A stretch of 64,000 nt of DNA from contig NZ_JAXCHT010000002.1 of the NCBI RefSeq assembly GCF_035984655.1, positions 1 to 64,000 on the forward strand. The letters run 5' to 3'. Below, piece by piece: positions 8,011 to 16,268 of the stretch. The DNA is from Actimicrobium sp035984655. GTDB taxonomy: Bacteria; Pseudomonadota; Gammaproteobacteria; Burkholderiales; Burkholderiaceae_D. Numbering within the stretch: position 1 is the first letter of the stretch; the number at the start of each line of letters is the position of its first letter. The notes under the pieces were generated by a model. That model made no database searches and was not told where the DNA came from. It saw nothing but the letters and a program-made list of their open reading frames with translations. Made by a program: the position numbers and the translations under genes.

Positions 8011-8437
8011 ATTGGGCGCGCCGTTTCACGCACTCGATGTACGCCGCCCCGTCCGGTGGCAGGCCGCTGCGCTGCGCCGTCCACATCATCTCGCCAAGGC
8101 ATTCCATGATTTGATGGTGGGCCTCGTGTTCCGAATCGAGCCGGCGTGCCAGTGCCAGAAACGCCATGCGGATACCCGGCGGCTGGTCGATCGACACCTG
8201 CTCGGCAATCGACAGGTGCATCGACAGGTGCAGGAAGGGATTGCTCTGGCCGCGCTCGACCGTAAAATCCATTGCCACGGCCGCCTCCGCGTCGGACAGC
8301 GTGTCGGCATATTCGGGATGCTGCACAATCCAGTCGCGCGCGATGGCTTCGAGCGGTGACAGGATGCCCTGGCGCTGGTGCTTGTCGAAGGTGGCGCAAA
8401 AAAAGCGCCGGACCTCATCCTGTGACGGATTGAACAT
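8009..8437 (-). CDS. DUF1841 family protein
   Basis: 142 aa. The ATG at 8437 gives MFNPSQDEVRRFFCATF, the usual beginning of DUF1841. The frame extends upstream, but without family similarity. The protein is soluble and mostly helical, with LSPLEAIARDWIVQHPEY, the acidic NPFLHLSMHLSIAEQ segment and H-rich DSEHEAHHQIMECLGEMMW. It is a conserved betaproteobacterial family without a known function, usually found near rsxB and nth as here. The multiple His/Glu residues in helices could bind metal, which is only a guess. Confidence 0.85.
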   Translation of the reverse strand: MFNPSQDEVRRFFCATFDKHQRQGILSPLEAIARDWIVQHPEYADTLSDAEAAVAMDFTVERGQSNPFLHLSMHLSIAEQVSIDQPPGIRMAFLALARRLDSEHEAHHQIMECLGEMMWTAQRSGLPPDGAAYIECVKRRAQ

Positions 8438-8547
8438 GATTGGTCGTCTGGCTCTTTGAAAAGTGCGATTGTACGTGGCCCGGCGGACATACGCAGTCGG
8501 GCGATCGTGACTATGATGTGGCTCACTGATTTTTTCGGGAGTCCCCA

Positions 8548-9129
8548 ATGCTTGATCAAGCCGCACTTGATACCCTGTTCGTCACGGCCCGCACCCACAA
8601 TGTCTGGCTCGAGGAACCGGTTCCACAAGCGCAACTGGAACAACTGTACAACCTGATGAAATGGGCACCGACATCCGCCAATTGTTCGCCGGCGCGGATC
8701 GTGTTTGTGCAGTCCGAGGCCGCCAGGGCAAAGCTGGCCGCCTGCATGTCCCCGGGGAACGCCGACAAGACCCGGGCGGCGCCAGTGACCGCGATCATCG
8801 GGATGGACATGGCGTTTTACGACAAGCTGCCCGAGCTGTTCCCGCACGCCGATGCCAAGGCCTGGTTCGTCGGCAATCAGCCGATGATCGATGCCACCGC
8901 CTTTCGCAATTCGTCGCTGCAGGGCGGCTACTTCATTCTTGCCGCGCGCGCGCTCGGCCTGGATTGCGGTCCGATGTCCGGATTCGACGCGGACAAACTG
9001 AATGCGGCGTTTTTCGCCGGCACCACCATCAAGGTCAATTTTGTTTGCAGCCTCGGTCACGGCGATGCCACCAAACTGTTCCCGCGCTCACCGCGGCTGA
9101 CGTTCGAGCAAGCCTGTCAGGTGCTGTAG
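8548..9129 (+). CDS. rutE: RutE/HadB-type nitroreductase (malonic semialdehyde reductase)
   Basis: 193 aa. The sequence matches the RutE subgroup of the flavin nitroreductase fold: FNAxR-like start (LFVTARTHNVWLEEPV), MKWAPTSANCSPARIVFV for FMN binding, AIIGMDMAFYDKLPELFP, SSLQGGYFILAARALGLDCGPMSGFD and a C-terminal SLGHGD. RutE reduces malonic semialdehyde to 3-hydroxypropionate in pyrimidine (Rut) degradation using FMN and NAD(P)H. No other rut gene is in the window, so here it is a stand-alone reductase. The symbol is by similarity. It is divergent from the DUF1841 gene across a 110-bp promoter region. Confidence 0.82.
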   Translation: MLDQAALDTLFVTARTHNVWLEEPVPQAQLEQLYNLMKWAPTSANCSPARIVFVQSEAARAKLAACMSPGNADKTRAAPVTAIIGMDMAFYDKLPELFPHADAKAWFVGNQPMIDATAFRNSSLQGGYFILAARALGLDCGPMSGFDADKLNAAFFAGTTIKVNFVCSLGHGDATKLFPRSPRLTFEQACQVL

Positions 9130-9154
9130 CGTCACCGACGGCGCGCACGTCCGT

Positions 9155-9862
9155 TCAGGAGATCGCCCGCGCCACGCCAAATGCCACGCCCGCGGCCAGG
9201 CCGCCAATGATGAGTGTCTGCAGCGCCGAACGGAACGCGCCAGTGCCGGTGAAGCGTCCCTTCAGATAGCCGAAGCCGAACAGCGCCAGCAGTGTCACAA
9301 CGGTCGAGACGGCCAATGCGGTTTGCGGCTGGTCGCGCACCAGCATGTAGGGTGACAGCGGAATCATGCCGCCGACGATGTAGGACAGCGCAATCGTCAG
9401 CGCGCTTTTGCGTGCCGATGCGGCATTCGGTTCTTCCAGTCCCAGTTCGAACCGCATCATGAAGTCGCGCCATGCAGTCGGGTTGCGTTCCAGGCCTGCC
9501 AGCAGCGGAGCGCATTCGCTGGCAGTCACGCCGTACTTCGCCATGATCTCGACGACTTCGGCGCGTTCGCGATGCGGCACGCGCTGGATCTCCTGCTCTT
9601 CGCGGGTGCGTTCGGCAAAATAATGCTGATGTTCGCTGCGCCCGGCCAGATAGCCGCCCAGGCCCATGGCGATCGAACCTGCGGCGATTTCCGCCAGCCC
9701 GGCCGTGATCACGATGTCGATGCTGACCGCCGCGCCGGAGATGCCTGCGGCCAGCGCGAACGGCACCGTCAAGCCATCAGCCATGCCGAGCACGATATCG
9801 CGCACGCGGTCGCTGGATTCAAAGTGGTGCTCGGTATGGCTATGCTTGTGATCGTCGCTCAT
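9155..9862 (-). CDS. VIT1/CCC1-family Fe2+/Mn2+ transporter
   Basis: 235 aa. It begins with a His-rich cytoplasmic stretch (MSDDHKHSHTEHHFE), then VRDIVLGMADGLTVPFALAAGISG, the transmembrane signature of the VIT family. A hydrophilic metal-binding insert (about 85-150, many Glu) precedes the last three membrane helices. Family members move iron or manganese out of the cytosol. The ATG shares one base with the nth stop codon, making it the third gene of an rsxB-nth-VIT operon. Placing a metal exporter beside two Fe-S proteins is suggestive of iron handling. Confidence 0.88.
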   Translation of the reverse strand: MSDDHKHSHTEHHFESSDRVRDIVLGMADGLTVPFALAAGISGAAVSIDIVITAGLAEIAAGSIAMGLGGYLAGRSEHQHYFAERTREEQEIQRVPHRERAEVVEIMAKYGVTASECAPLLAGLERNPTAWRDFMMRFELGLEEPNAASARKSALTIALSYIVGGMIPLSPYMLVRDQPQTALAVSTVVTLLALFGFGYLKGRFTGTGAFRSALQTLIIGGLAAGVAFGVARAIS

Positions 9863-10512
9863 CAGATGGCCTTGGTCGGTGTCGGGGTTTTGTCGCGATA
9901 GTCGCAGAGATCGGCCAGCATGCAGTTCCAGCACTTGGGCGTGCGCGCGATGCAGGTGTAGCGGCCGTGCAGGATCAGCCAGTGATGGGCGTCGAGCAAA
10001 AACTCACGCGGCACGACTTTCATCAGTTTCTGTTCAACCGCATCGACGTCCTTGCCTGGCGCCAGACCGGTGCGGTTGGACACGCGAAAAATGTGGGTGT
10101 CGACCGCGATGGTCGGTTCGCCGAAGGCCGTGTTCAGGACCACGTTGGCGGTCTTGCGCCCGACACCTGGCAAGGCTTCCAGGGCGACGCGGGTGCGCGG
10201 GACTTCGCCGCCATGTTCGGCCAGAATCAGTCGACAGGTCTCGATGACATTTTTCGCCTTGTTGCGAAACAGGCCGATGGTTTGCAGATAGGGGATCAGC
10301 CCCTCGACGCCGAGTGCAAGCATGCTCGCCGGCGTATTCGCAACCGGGTACAGCTTGCGCGTGGCCTTGTTGACCGATACGTCGGTGGCCTGCGCCGACA
10401 GCAGTACCGCAATCAGCAGTTCGAACGGCGTGGTGTAGGCCAGTTCGGTGGTCGGATGGGGATTGGCCTCGCGCAGGCGGGCAAACAGCTGGTGGCGCTT
10501 GGCGGTGTTCAT
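9862..10512 (-). CDS. nth: Endonuclease III
   Basis: 216 aa, the usual length. It is a bifunctional DNA glycosylase/AP lyase that removes oxidised pyrimidines. The helix-hairpin-helix LPGVGRKTANVVL contains the catalytic Lys, VDTHIFRVSNR carries the catalytic Asp, and the C-terminal C-x6-C-x2-C-x5-C loop (CIARTPKCWNCMLADLC) binds the [4Fe-4S] cluster. The start ATG overlaps the rsxB stop (ATGA), which fixes both the start and translational coupling. Confidence 0.96.
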   Translation of the reverse strand: MNTAKRHQLFARLREANPHPTTELAYTTPFELLIAVLLSAQATDVSVNKATRKLYPVANTPASMLALGVEGLIPYLQTIGLFRNKAKNVIETCRLILAEHGGEVPRTRVALEALPGVGRKTANVVLNTAFGEPTIAVDTHIFRVSNRTGLAPGKDVDAVEQKLMKVVPREFLLDAHHWLILHGRYTCIARTPKCWNCMLADLCDYRDKTPTPTKAI

Positions 10513-11195
10513 TCCACTTGCTCGCGCTTGATGCGGGCCCGTTCGATGGCGGCCTGGATGATGGCCCGCTTGCGATCGCGCTCGGCCAGCGCTTCTGCCG
10601 ACAGCGTCGGTTCGGCCTCGACCTCCCTGAGTTTGGCAGCGGCCTTGGCCAGCAGTCGCGCATCGTTCTCGTGGCGCTCGCGCTGCAGGCGCGCGCTGCG
10701 AAAATCGTGGCGTGCACGGGCCTCGTCGGCCTGCTGTTGCGTCCATGCCTGCCAACCGGTGGTGGTGGTCACCGGCACCATCGCAATGCAATCCACCGGG
10801 CAGGGCGCCACGCACAGGTCACAACCGGTGCACAGGTCGCCCAACACAGTGTGCATCTGTTTGGCCGCGCCCAGGATGGCATCGACCGGACAGGCCTGGA
10901 TGCAGAGTGTGCAGCCGATGCAGAGTGCCTCATCGATCACCGCCACCGTGCGCGGCCGTTCCACGCCATTGGCCGGATTGAGGGCAATCACCGGGCGGCC
11001 AAGCAGGTGCGCCAGCCGCGCGATGCCTTCGCTGCCGCCAGGCGGGCATTGATTGATGGCGGCGCTGCCGTCGGCAATTGCCTCGGCATAGGGGCGGCAG
11101 CCGGCATAGCCGCATTTGGTGCACTGGGTTTGCGGCAGCAGGTCTTCGATGCGATCGGCGAGGGTGGGGGCGGGAACGTGCGGCACGGGAGCCAT
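10509..11195 (-). CDS. rsxB: RsxB/RnfB-type electron transport ferredoxin
   Basis: 228 aa. It has the RnfB Fe-S domain near the start (LPQTQCTKCGYAGCRPYAEAI, INQCPPGG) and two 4Fe-4S ferredoxin motifs (CIGCTLCIQACPVDAI and CTGCDLCVAPCPVDCI). A long charged C-terminal helix (about 150-228, Arg/Glu/Ala-rich) follows. Unlike RnfB of the membrane Rnf complex it lacks an N-terminal membrane anchor, and no other rnf/rsx genes are nearby. That is the stand-alone form common in Burkholderiales next to nth, where it may supply electrons for Fe-S maintenance (inference). Confidence 0.88.
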   Translation of the reverse strand: MAPVPHVPAPTLADRIEDLLPQTQCTKCGYAGCRPYAEAIADGSAAINQCPPGGSEGIARLAHLLGRPVIALNPANGVERPRTVAVIDEALCIGCTLCIQACPVDAILGAAKQMHTVLGDLCTGCDLCVAPCPVDCIAMVPVTTTTGWQAWTQQQADEARARHDFRSARLQRERHENDARLLAKAAAKLREVEAEPTLSAEALAERDRKRAIIQAAIERARIKREQVE

Positions 11196-11242
11196 TCAGT
11201 TTCAAAAAATACATTATCCCGGCAATTGCATGCCGCACCAAA

Positions 11243-11277
11243 TAAAAAAGCCGTTCAACCCGAGGGTGAACGGCTTT
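11243..11277 (-). terminator. Intrinsic terminator after phaZ
   Basis: Read on the minus strand: hairpin GCCGTTCACCC...GTTGAACGGC followed by TTTTTTATTT. It lies 18 bp beyond the phaZ stop codon. Confidence 0.88.
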
Positions 11278-11295
11278 GTCGCGACGTGCGTCGGA

Positions 11296-12531
11296 TCAGG
11301 CGTGTTCCTTGATGAACTCGGTGATCTTCGGGCAAATCACTTCGCGCCAGCGACGACCGGCAAAAATGCCGTAGTGGCCGCACTGCGGCGCCACGAAATC
11401 CTGCTTCATGTTGTCCGGAATGCCACTGCACAGCGTATGCGCGGCCTGGGTCTGGCCAGCGCCGGAGATATCATCGAGCTCGCCCTCGACCGTGAACAGC
11501 GCGACGGTCTTGATGTCCTGCGGCCGCACCAGCTTGCCTTCGACTTCCCAGGTGCCCATCGGCAGATTGAAATCCTGAAACACGGTCTTGATCGTGTCGA
11601 GGTAATACTCGGACGGCATGTCGAGCACGGCGTTGTACTCGTCGTAAAACTTGCGGTGCTCTTCGGCCGATGCATCGTCGCCTTCGCGCAGATGCATGTA
11701 GAAGTCCCAGTGGCTTTGCGCGTGCCGGCGCGGGTTCATTGCGACAAACCCGGCATGCTGCAGGAAGCCCGGATAGACCTTGCGGCCGGAGCCTGGATAG
11801 TTGGCCGGCACGCTGTAGATGACGGTGTTTTCAAACCACGAAAAGGGTTTCTTGGTCGCCAGATTGTTCACTTCGGTAGGCGATTTGCGCGGGTCGATCG
11901 GTCCGCCCATCATCGTCATCGTCTTTGGCAGCTTCGGATCCTTGGCCGTGGCCATCAATGCAATTGCAGCCAGCACTGGCACGGTTGGCTGGCAGACCGA
12001 GATCACATGCACATCAGGACCCAGCAGGCGGATGAAGTCCTGCACGTAATAAATGTAGTCATGCAGATGGAACGCGCCTTCCGACATCGGCACCATGCGG
12101 GCATCGGTCCAGTCGGTGATGTAGACATCATGTTCCGGCAACAGCGCCCGCACGGTGTCACGCAGCAGCGTCGAATGATGGCCGGACAGTGGCGCGACCA
12201 GCAGCACGGTTGGCTGTTTCAGTTTGGCCCGCTCGCTGGTGGTGACATTCTTTGCAAAGTGCAGCAACGTGCAGAATGGCTTGATCTCGGCCGGTTCCTC
12301 AACAACTCCGCACGGTTTGCCATTCACGGTGGTCGATGTCAGGTCGAATTTTGGTTTTTCGTAATCTTTTCCCAGCCGGTACATCAATTCGTACCCGGCA
12401 GCGATGCGCTGCGCGAACGGCGAGTGCGCCAGCGGAGAGACAGGATTGGTGAACAGTTTTGCCGAGGCTTCAGCCCACTGGATCAGCGGGTTGATGAAGG
12501 TGCGGTTCAGTTCATGCAAGTGGTAGAGCAT
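11296..12531 (-). CDS. phaZ: Intracellular polyhydroxyalkanoate depolymerase
   Basis: 411 aa, matching the intracellular PhaZ family (about 420 aa). It mobilises stored poly-3-hydroxybutyrate granules in the cytoplasm. The start MLYHLHELNRTFINPLIQWA is family-typical, and there is no signal peptide. The nucleophile sits in VISVCQPTVP (Cys180): these enzymes use Cys in place of the Ser lipase-box nucleophile, as known for Ralstonia PhaZ1. ALFTVEGELDDISG holds the likely Asp and FVAPQCGHYGIFAGRRW the His. A palindromic GTTGCAAC lies 50 bp upstream of the start. Phasin and other PHA genes in the window agree with PHA storage. Confidence 0.93.
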   Translation of the reverse strand: MLYHLHELNRTFINPLIQWAEASAKLFTNPVSPLAHSPFAQRIAAGYELMYRLGKDYEKPKFDLTSTTVNGKPCGVVEEPAEIKPFCTLLHFAKNVTTSERAKLKQPTVLLVAPLSGHHSTLLRDTVRALLPEHDVYITDWTDARMVPMSEGAFHLHDYIYYVQDFIRLLGPDVHVISVCQPTVPVLAAIALMATAKDPKLPKTMTMMGGPIDPRKSPTEVNNLATKKPFSWFENTVIYSVPANYPGSGRKVYPGFLQHAGFVAMNPRRHAQSHWDFYMHLREGDDASAEEHRKFYDEYNAVLDMPSEYYLDTIKTVFQDFNLPMGTWEVEGKLVRPQDIKTVALFTVEGELDDISGAGQTQAAHTLCSGIPDNMKQDFVAPQCGHYGIFAGRRWREVICPKITEFIKEHA

Positions 12532-12837
12532 AGTGGCCTCGTAAAAAAATACCGTGACTCCAACAATACAGACTCACCTTGTTGCAACGCATCATAGACC
12601 AGATCAGCGGATTCCCTGTGTGAATTCGGTGCCCGATAATCATATAAACCAATAGTCGCATTGGCGTCTTGCCAAGGTTTGGTCGTGCGGTCTGGCATTT
12701 GCTGACAATTCGTGCAGCGCGTGCCAGACAAATCCAATATGTAGCCACCGAATCGGCGATGCAATCACAAAAAAGCAAACTGTTGTAACGGTGATGATGT
12801 TCATCGTCGGGTTCGGTCTGATGCAGTATGCCACTTT
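12532..12837. other. Non-coding stretch upstream of phaZ
   Basis: About 300 bp between phaZ and the fpr terminator (both minus-strand). It should contain the phaZ promoter. A GTTGCAAC palindrome at 12581-12588 resembles TGC/GCA-type sites bound by PHA regulators. Short frames here have no recognisable features, and the composition is more AT-rich than the flanking genes. Confidence 0.4.
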
Positions 12838-12878
12838 CCAAAAAAAAAGCACGGTGCGCCTTTTATGCGCCCGTGCCT
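12838..12878 (-). terminator. Intrinsic terminator after fpr
   Basis: On the minus strand a GC-rich hairpin (GCACGGGCGC...GCGCACCGTGC, one bulge) is followed by a run of nine T. It lies 20 bp after the stop of the ferredoxin reductase gene. Confidence 0.9.
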
Positions 12879-12897
12879 TGTTTGAATATTGCCGGAT

Positions 12898-14007
12898 TTA
12901 ATCGAAAACCGGACTTTCGACGCCCAGGATCTTGTGCAGCTTGGGCGAGGTCGTGGTGTATTGCATGTGGATTTTCTTGTCAGGGAAAATATAGGGCGCT
13001 GCACCGAAGGCGGCCAGTGCCGCTTCATGGAAGCCGGACAGGATCAGTTTCTTTTTACCGGGATAGGTGTTGATGTCGCCAACGGCAAAAATACCCGGCA
13101 CGTTGGTTTCGAACTTCTCGGTACCCACCTTCAACTGCTTGCGCTCGATCTCGAGGCCCCAATCGGCAATCGGTCCGAGTTTTGGCGACAGCCCGAAAAA
13201 CACCAGCAGGTAATCGAGCGGCATGCGACGGGTGACGCCATCGGCGCCGGCAACCTTGATGTGATTCATCACGCCGGCCTCATCAGCTTCGAACCCGGTG
13301 ACCTGACCGATGACGAACTGCATCGCGTAGTCTTCGCACAACTGCTTCATCCTGGCGACCGAGGCGGGTGCTGCGCGGAACTCGTCGCGCCGATGCAGCA
13401 GTACCACCGATTCGGCCTTGCCGACGAAATTCAGGGCCCAGTCGAGCGCCGAATCGCCGCCACCGCAGATGACGATGTTCTTGCCGTCGAAGCGCGCCGG
13501 ATCCTTGACGCGGTAAAACAGCTGACTATCCTGAAACTGCTCAATGCCGTCGACTTTCAGGGTGCGCGGCTGGAAGGAGCCGACACCGGCGGCGATGAAA
13601 ATGGTTTTGGTGAGGAAGCGCGTGCCGGTCGAGGTTTCCAGATTGAAGCGGCCATCGTCGCGCTTTTCAACCAGCGTGACTTCCTGGTTCAGGTGGAAGG
13701 TCGGTCCGAACGGCTCGATCTGTTTCAACAGATTGTCGGTCAGTTCCTGACCGGTGCAGACCGGTACGGCCGGGATGTCGTAAATCGGTTTGTCCGGATA
13801 CAGCTCGACGCATTGGCCGCCGACGCTGGGCAGGGAATCAATGACATGGGCCTTGATCTCGAGCAGTCCCAGCTCGAACACCTGGAACAGGCCGACCGGA
13901 CCGCCGCCGATAATGACGGCATCGGTCTCGATGATTGGTGCGAATTGGGCAACGGGGATGGCTGCGGAGGCGATCGCTCCGGAATCAAGGCTGGCGCTGG
14001 TGTCCAT
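12898..14007 (-). CDS. Ferredoxin--NADP+ reductase, thioredoxin-reductase-like
   Basis: 369 aa from the ATG at 14007; the longer upstream frame is rejected because it precedes the family start. FAD-binding GGGPVGLFQVFELG is at about residue 32 and NADPH-binding ICGGGDSALDWALNF in the middle. The C-terminal FAVGDINTYPGKKKLILSGFHEA contacts FAD. The CxxC redox pair of thioredoxin reductase is absent, which marks the TrxR-like ferredoxin/flavodoxin-NADP reductase class. A 7Fe ferredoxin gene starts upstream on the same strand, a natural electron partner. There may be a short disordered N-terminus before the flavin fold. Confidence 0.88.
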   Translation of the reverse strand: MDTSASLDSGAIASAAIPVAQFAPIIETDAVIIGGGPVGLFQVFELGLLEIKAHVIDSLPSVGGQCVELYPDKPIYDIPAVPVCTGQELTDNLLKQIEPFGPTFHLNQEVTLVEKRDDGRFNLETSTGTRFLTKTIFIAAGVGSFQPRTLKVDGIEQFQDSQLFYRVKDPARFDGKNIVICGGGDSALDWALNFVGKAESVVLLHRRDEFRAAPASVARMKQLCEDYAMQFVIGQVTGFEADEAGVMNHIKVAGADGVTRRMPLDYLLVFFGLSPKLGPIADWGLEIERKQLKVGTEKFETNVPGIFAVGDINTYPGKKKLILSGFHEAALAAFGAAPYIFPDKKIHMQYTTTSPKLHKILGVESPVFD

Positions 14008-14106
14008 ACGACGGTGTGCTTCCTGTTTCGTGGGGTGGTTCAAAAAACCGCCAGACAAGGGTGTCGGCGGCTTCGGTCATCAGTGGTGTGGCTGGCGTGC
14101 GGGCGG

Positions 14107-14430
14107 TCAGCGTTTGAGCAGATGCAGCTTCTTTTCCACATCCTTGAATTGCTCGGCTTCGGGCAGAGCGGCCTTGGTTTTCGTGATCGACGGCCAGCTG
14201 CGCGCCAGATCGATGTTGAGCTTGATGAATTGCTGCTGGTCGGCGGGCACATCTTCTTCGGCGAAGATTGCGTTGACCGGACATTCGGCCACGCATACGG
14301 CGCAGTCGATGCATTCATCCGGGTCGATCGTCAGGAAGTTCGGGCCTTCGCGAAAACAATCCACCGGGCATACATCCACGCAGTCGGTATAGCGGCACTG
14401 GATGCAGGATTCGGTCACAACGTGGGTCAT
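14107..14430 (-). CDS. fdxA: 7Fe/8Fe ferredoxin FdxA
   Basis: 107 aa. It contains the seven-iron ferredoxin pattern: CIQCRYTDCVDVCPVDCF at the N-terminus ([3Fe-4S] plus one cluster-2 ligand) and CIDCAVCVAECPVNAI ([4Fe-4S]), then the usual FdxA C-terminal helix region (QQFIKLNIDLARSWPSI). A ribosome site AGGAC stands 7 nt before the ATG. It is an electron carrier in the cytoplasm. The ferredoxin reductase gene follows 99 bp downstream on the same strand, so the two may work together. Confidence 0.94.
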   Translation of the reverse strand: MTHVVTESCIQCRYTDCVDVCPVDCFREGPNFLTIDPDECIDCAVCVAECPVNAIFAEEDVPADQQQFIKLNIDLARSWPSITKTKAALPEAEQFKDVEKKLHLLKR

Positions 14431-14570
14431 AACAGTCCTATTACTAAATTGAGACGGAAGCGTTGGTTCGCCGGCAGGCTGGCCGCCGGGGAACGCATTT
14501 GCAAAGACCCGTATTTTAAGGTACTTCCGGGGTTCTCACAAACCGGGCTTAGACAGAATGCGTATAAGCA

Positions 14571-14591
14571 AATTCGGAAATTTCCGGAATT
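14571..14591. promoter_or_regulatory. Near-palindrome, candidate operator
   Basis: AATTCGGAAATTTCCGGAATT is a 21-bp inverted repeat (AATTC-GGAAA / TTTCC-GAATT with one extra G). It lies in the 254-bp divergent gap between fdxA and the 2-hydroxyacid dehydrogenase gene. No regulator is assigned. Confidence 0.4.
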
Positions 14592-14684
14592 ACCTCTTGG
14601 GGCGGCCGCTTTCGACCGATTTCGTCGGCGCGTCGCAGCCTGGCGGGCTAGAATGCTGCTCCCCTTCCTTGCAGACTGCCGGCA

Positions 14685-15674
14685 ATGACCAAGCAAAAAA
14701 TCCTGATCGCGCGCGCCACCTTTCCCGACCTGCTGGCCCGGCTGGAGTCGCAGTTCGAGGTTGAATCGAACCAGGCCGATGAAATTTTTTCAGCGCAGAC
14801 ACTGCAGGAAAAAATGCGCGACAAGGATGCGGTGATGGTGACGGCCAGCGAGGCCATCAGTGCCGCATTGATCGCCACATCGCCACGGCTCAAGGCGATT
14901 TGCAATATCGCGGTGGGCTACAACAACATCGACGTCGCCGCCGCCACGGCCGCCGGCATCATGGTCACCAACACGCCCGACGTCTTGAACGAAACCACGG
15001 CCGACTTCGGCTGGGCCTTGCTGATGGCGACGGCGCGCCGCATCACCGAAGCCGAGCACTGGTTGCGCGCCGGCCATTGGGACAAATGGCGCTACGACGC
15101 GTTCCTGGGCGCGGACCTGCACGGCAGCACGCTGGGCATCATCGGGATGGGCCGGATCGGTCAGGCGATCGCACGGCGCTCGATGGGGTTCGACATGCGT
15201 GTGCGCTATCACAATCGCTCGCCGCTGACGCCGCAGCAGGAGGCGCATGCCAACGCCGCCGCATATCGCAGCAAGGAAGCGCTGTTGCGCGAGGCCGACC
15301 ATGTGGTGCTCGTATTGCCGTACTCGGCTGCCACCCATCACACCATCGGCGCTGCGGAACTGGCGTTGATGAAGCCGTCGGCGACCCTGGTCAACATTGC
15401 GCGTGGCGGCATCGTTGACGATGTGGCGCTGATCGCCGCCTTGCGCACGGGGCGCGTAGCTGCTGCCGGACTGGATGTGTTCGAGCACGAACCGGCGTTG
15501 CATCCCGATTTTCTGACGTTGAGCAATGTCGTGCTGACGCCGCACATCGCCAGCGCCTCGGCGCCGACCCGGCGCGCCATGGTGCAGTGTGCCACCGACA
15601 ACCTGCTGGCGGCATTGGCGGGGCGCATTCCGCCAAACTGCCTCAATCCCGAATCCATCACGAACAATCACTAA
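14685..15674 (+). CDS. D-2-hydroxyacid dehydrogenase (glyoxylate/2-ketogluconate reductase type)
   Basis: 329 aa, NAD(P)-dependent. The Rossmann motif is LGIIGMGRIGQAIARR. The catalytic Arg lies in LVNIARGGIVDD, the Glu in DVFEHEP and the His in TPHIASAS. It closely follows the GhrB/TkrA-like subgroup (IAVGYNNIDVAAATAAGIMVTNTPDVL, GWALLMATARR), which reduces glyoxylate, hydroxypyruvate or 2-ketogluconate. The exact substrate is not decidable. Hydroxypyruvate isomerase in this window would share a substrate, but the genes are 12 kb apart. Confidence 0.88.
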   Translation: MTKQKILIARATFPDLLARLESQFEVESNQADEIFSAQTLQEKMRDKDAVMVTASEAISAALIATSPRLKAICNIAVGYNNIDVAAATAAGIMVTNTPDVLNETTADFGWALLMATARRITEAEHWLRAGHWDKWRYDAFLGADLHGSTLGIIGMGRIGQAIARRSMGFDMRVRYHNRSPLTPQQEAHANAAAYRSKEALLREADHVVLVLPYSAATHHTIGAAELALMKPSATLVNIARGGIVDDVALIAALRTGRVAAAGLDVFEHEPALHPDFLTLSNVVLTPHIASASAPTRRAMVQCATDNLLAALAGRIPPNCLNPESITNNH

Positions 15675-15685
15675 GGCGGCACAGC

Positions 15686-15973
15686 ATGTCTGACATCAGC
15701 ATCACGCAATCGCACACCCTGAGTCTGGTCGAGGCGCGTGCGGCGGCGCAGCTCAGCGCCGATTCAATGGCCGAGCAATACGACATCTCCAGCAGTTGGG
15801 AGGGTGATGTGCTGACCTTTGCCCGCAGCGGTGTGGCCGGGACGCTGGCCGTATTCGACCATGAAGCCCGGCTCGACATCACGCTGGGCTTCATGCTGAA
15901 ATCGTTCGCGCCGATGATTCAGGAAAAGGTCGCGCGCAACATGGCCAAGGTGTTCGGCGCCGACGCTGGCTAG
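15686..15973 (+). CDS. Polyhydroxyalkanoate-system (PHA granule region) family protein
   Basis: 95 aa from the ATG at 15686. A longer frame upstream overlaps the dehydrogenase gene and is ignored. It matches the small PHA_gran_rgn family: SITQSHTLSLVEARAAAQLSADSMAEQY, an SWEGDVLTFARSGVAGTLAVF core and LDITLGFMLKSFAPMIQEKV. The function is unknown, but the family is found beside PHA metabolism genes in proteobacteria. Here it follows the dehydrogenase by 12 bp and converges with the acyl-CoA-binding gene, sharing 4 bp at the stops. Confidence 0.82.
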   Translation: MSDISITQSHTLSLVEARAAAQLSADSMAEQYDISSSWEGDVLTFARSGVAGTLAVFDHEARLDITLGFMLKSFAPMIQEKVARNMAKVFGADAG

Positions 15974-16227
15974 TCCTTCAGTTCTTCGATCAGCGCAATA
16001 TATTCTTTCATCGCGGCGTCTTTCGAGGTGCCCTTGAGTTCGTTCCAGGCATCCCACTTGGCCCGGCCGACCATGTCAGTAAAGCCGGGGCGTTCGCCGT
16101 CGACATCGCCTTTGCTGGCTTGCTTGAACAGGCCGTACATCTTCAGCATGGTCATGTTGTCAGGACGTTCTTCCAGATTCTTCGAATCCGCCATGGCCTG
16201 GTCAAATTGCGCTTGCAGTGTCATCAT
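15970..16227 (-). CDS. Acyl-CoA-binding protein
   Basis: 85 aa from ATG 16227, with GGAG 6 nt upstream. This is a complete ACBP domain: LQAQFDQAMADSKNL, the PDNMTMLKMYGLFKQASKGD helix-2 signature with the conserved Tyr and Lys, and GRAKWDAWNELKG. It binds long-chain acyl-CoA in the cytoplasm. The neighbouring PHA-system gene on the opposite strand ends in the same 4 bp. Confidence 0.94.
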   Translation of the reverse strand: MMTLQAQFDQAMADSKNLEERPDNMTMLKMYGLFKQASKGDVDGERPGFTDMVGRAKWDAWNELKGTSKDAAMKEYIALIEELKD

Positions 16228-16268
16228 TTTCTCCGGAAGAGGAACGCGGTTAGCCAAATACTGCTTCT

